From: Alphaproteobacteria bacterium
Lineage (GTDB): Bacteria; Pseudomonadota; Alphaproteobacteria; JALRGP01
Assembly (NCBI GenBank): GCA_023259685.1
Contig: JALRGP010000038.1
Location: 1 to 8,966 of the forward strand
Direction: 5' to 3'
DNA length: 8,966 nucleotides
Positions 8,868 through 8,966 of the stretch are shown piece after piece. The position numbers were made by a program, and so were the translations under genes. The stretch's first letter is position 1, and every line of letters begins with the position of its first letter. Under the pieces are notes generated by a model. It ran no database searches. It was not told where the DNA came from and saw nothing but the letters and a program-made list of their open reading frames with translations.

Positions 8868-8903
8868 TGCGTAGGCCCCGGTAACAGTCACAGGGCCTAC
8901 GCA
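8868..8903. other. GC-rich hairpin at the inner edge of the right repeat
   Basis: TGCGTAGGCCC (8868-8878) pairs perfectly with GGGCCTACGCA (8893-8903), an 11-bp stem around a 14-nt loop. It is strongly GC-rich against AT-rich surroundings. Neither strand has a clear T-run directly after the stem, so it is a poor intrinsic terminator and looks more like a palindromic repeat element (REP-like). Most of its outer arm belongs to the 75-bp inverted repeat; the left repeat copy has only one arm of it. Confidence 0.75.
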
Positions 8904-8966
8904 TGAAAATTTGTGGTAAATTTACAACAAGAATAGAAGGGATTTAAAAGCCAAGTAATACATGCT
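8892..8966 (-). repeat. Right arm of the perfect 75-bp inverted repeat
   Basis: The exact reverse complement of 3-77, running to the last base of the window, so the repeat may continue outside. Its inner 12 bases form one arm of the GC-rich hairpin. The only ATG frame inside it (8903-8947, plus strand, 14 codons, no ribosome binding site) is not believable as a gene. Confidence 0.95.

Larger units (their letters stand above)
8539..8891. other. Non-coding region upstream of rpoB
   Basis: About 350 bases of AT-rich sequence with no ORF of useful size on either strand. Going away from rpoB it holds the Shine-Dalgarno site, a T-rich leader, a set of TTGAC boxes and a duplicated motif (8601-8644), a perfect TATAAT (8673-8668, minus strand), featureless AT-rich DNA to about 8800, a doubtful 21-codon ORF on the plus strand (8809-8874), and most of a GC-rich hairpin. 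No rplL tail is visible, although rplL normally precedes rpoB. Confidence 0.8.

Noticed and set aside
8868..8903. The GC-rich hairpin as an intrinsic terminator
   Set aside because: No clear T-run follows the stem directly on either strand, so it is listed as a palindromic element instead.
8903..8947. 14-codon ORF inside the repeat (present in both copies)
   Set aside because: Too short, without a ribosome binding site or recognisable sequence.

Overview
The window holds one complete operon core, rpoB and rpoC, both read on the minus strand. They encode the beta and beta' subunits that form the catalytic centre of RNA polymerase. Both reading frames are intact and full length, with every metal- and substrate-binding motif I looked for in place. 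The protein text (N-terminus MARSFTDRKRFRKSFG of RpoB, 'GISFGKDDLVIP' and 'DGLITQGEKYNKV' in RpoC, and a large insertion in the trigger loop) reads as Alphaproteobacteria. The DNA is clearly AT-biased, which together with the protein style suggests a host-associated alphaproteobacterium such as a Holosporales-like lineage. That finer placement is inference only.

Layout from left to right: positions 3-77 are one arm of a perfect 75-bp inverted repeat. Positions 78-186 are a short spacer carrying a strong intrinsic terminator for the operon (135-172). rpoC occupies 187-4356. After a 9-nt junction, rpoB occupies 4366-8538. Positions 8539-8891 are AT-rich non-coding DNA with candidate promoters and a duplicated motif close to rpoB, a very small doubtful ORF, and a GC-rich hairpin. 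Positions 8892-8966 are the second arm of the 75-bp inverted repeat and end exactly at the window edge.

The two genes are almost certainly co-transcribed and translationally linked. The rpoC Shine-Dalgarno sequence overlaps the rpoB stop codon, the two frames are the same, and a single TAG is all that separates them. No rplL is visible within 428 nt upstream of rpoB, and no rpsL follows rpoC before the terminator, so the usual rplKAJL-rpoBC-rpsL neighbourhood is not seen here.

I see no defence system, mobile-element gene, RNA gene or CRISPR. The most notable signal is the perfect inverted repeat bounding the polymerase operon. It may be a dispersed repeat at which an assembly stopped, or a genuine flanking pair, and the window alone cannot decide. 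The second is the one-codon separation of rpoB and rpoC in the same frame, in a class where a natural beta-beta' fusion is known (Wolbachia).
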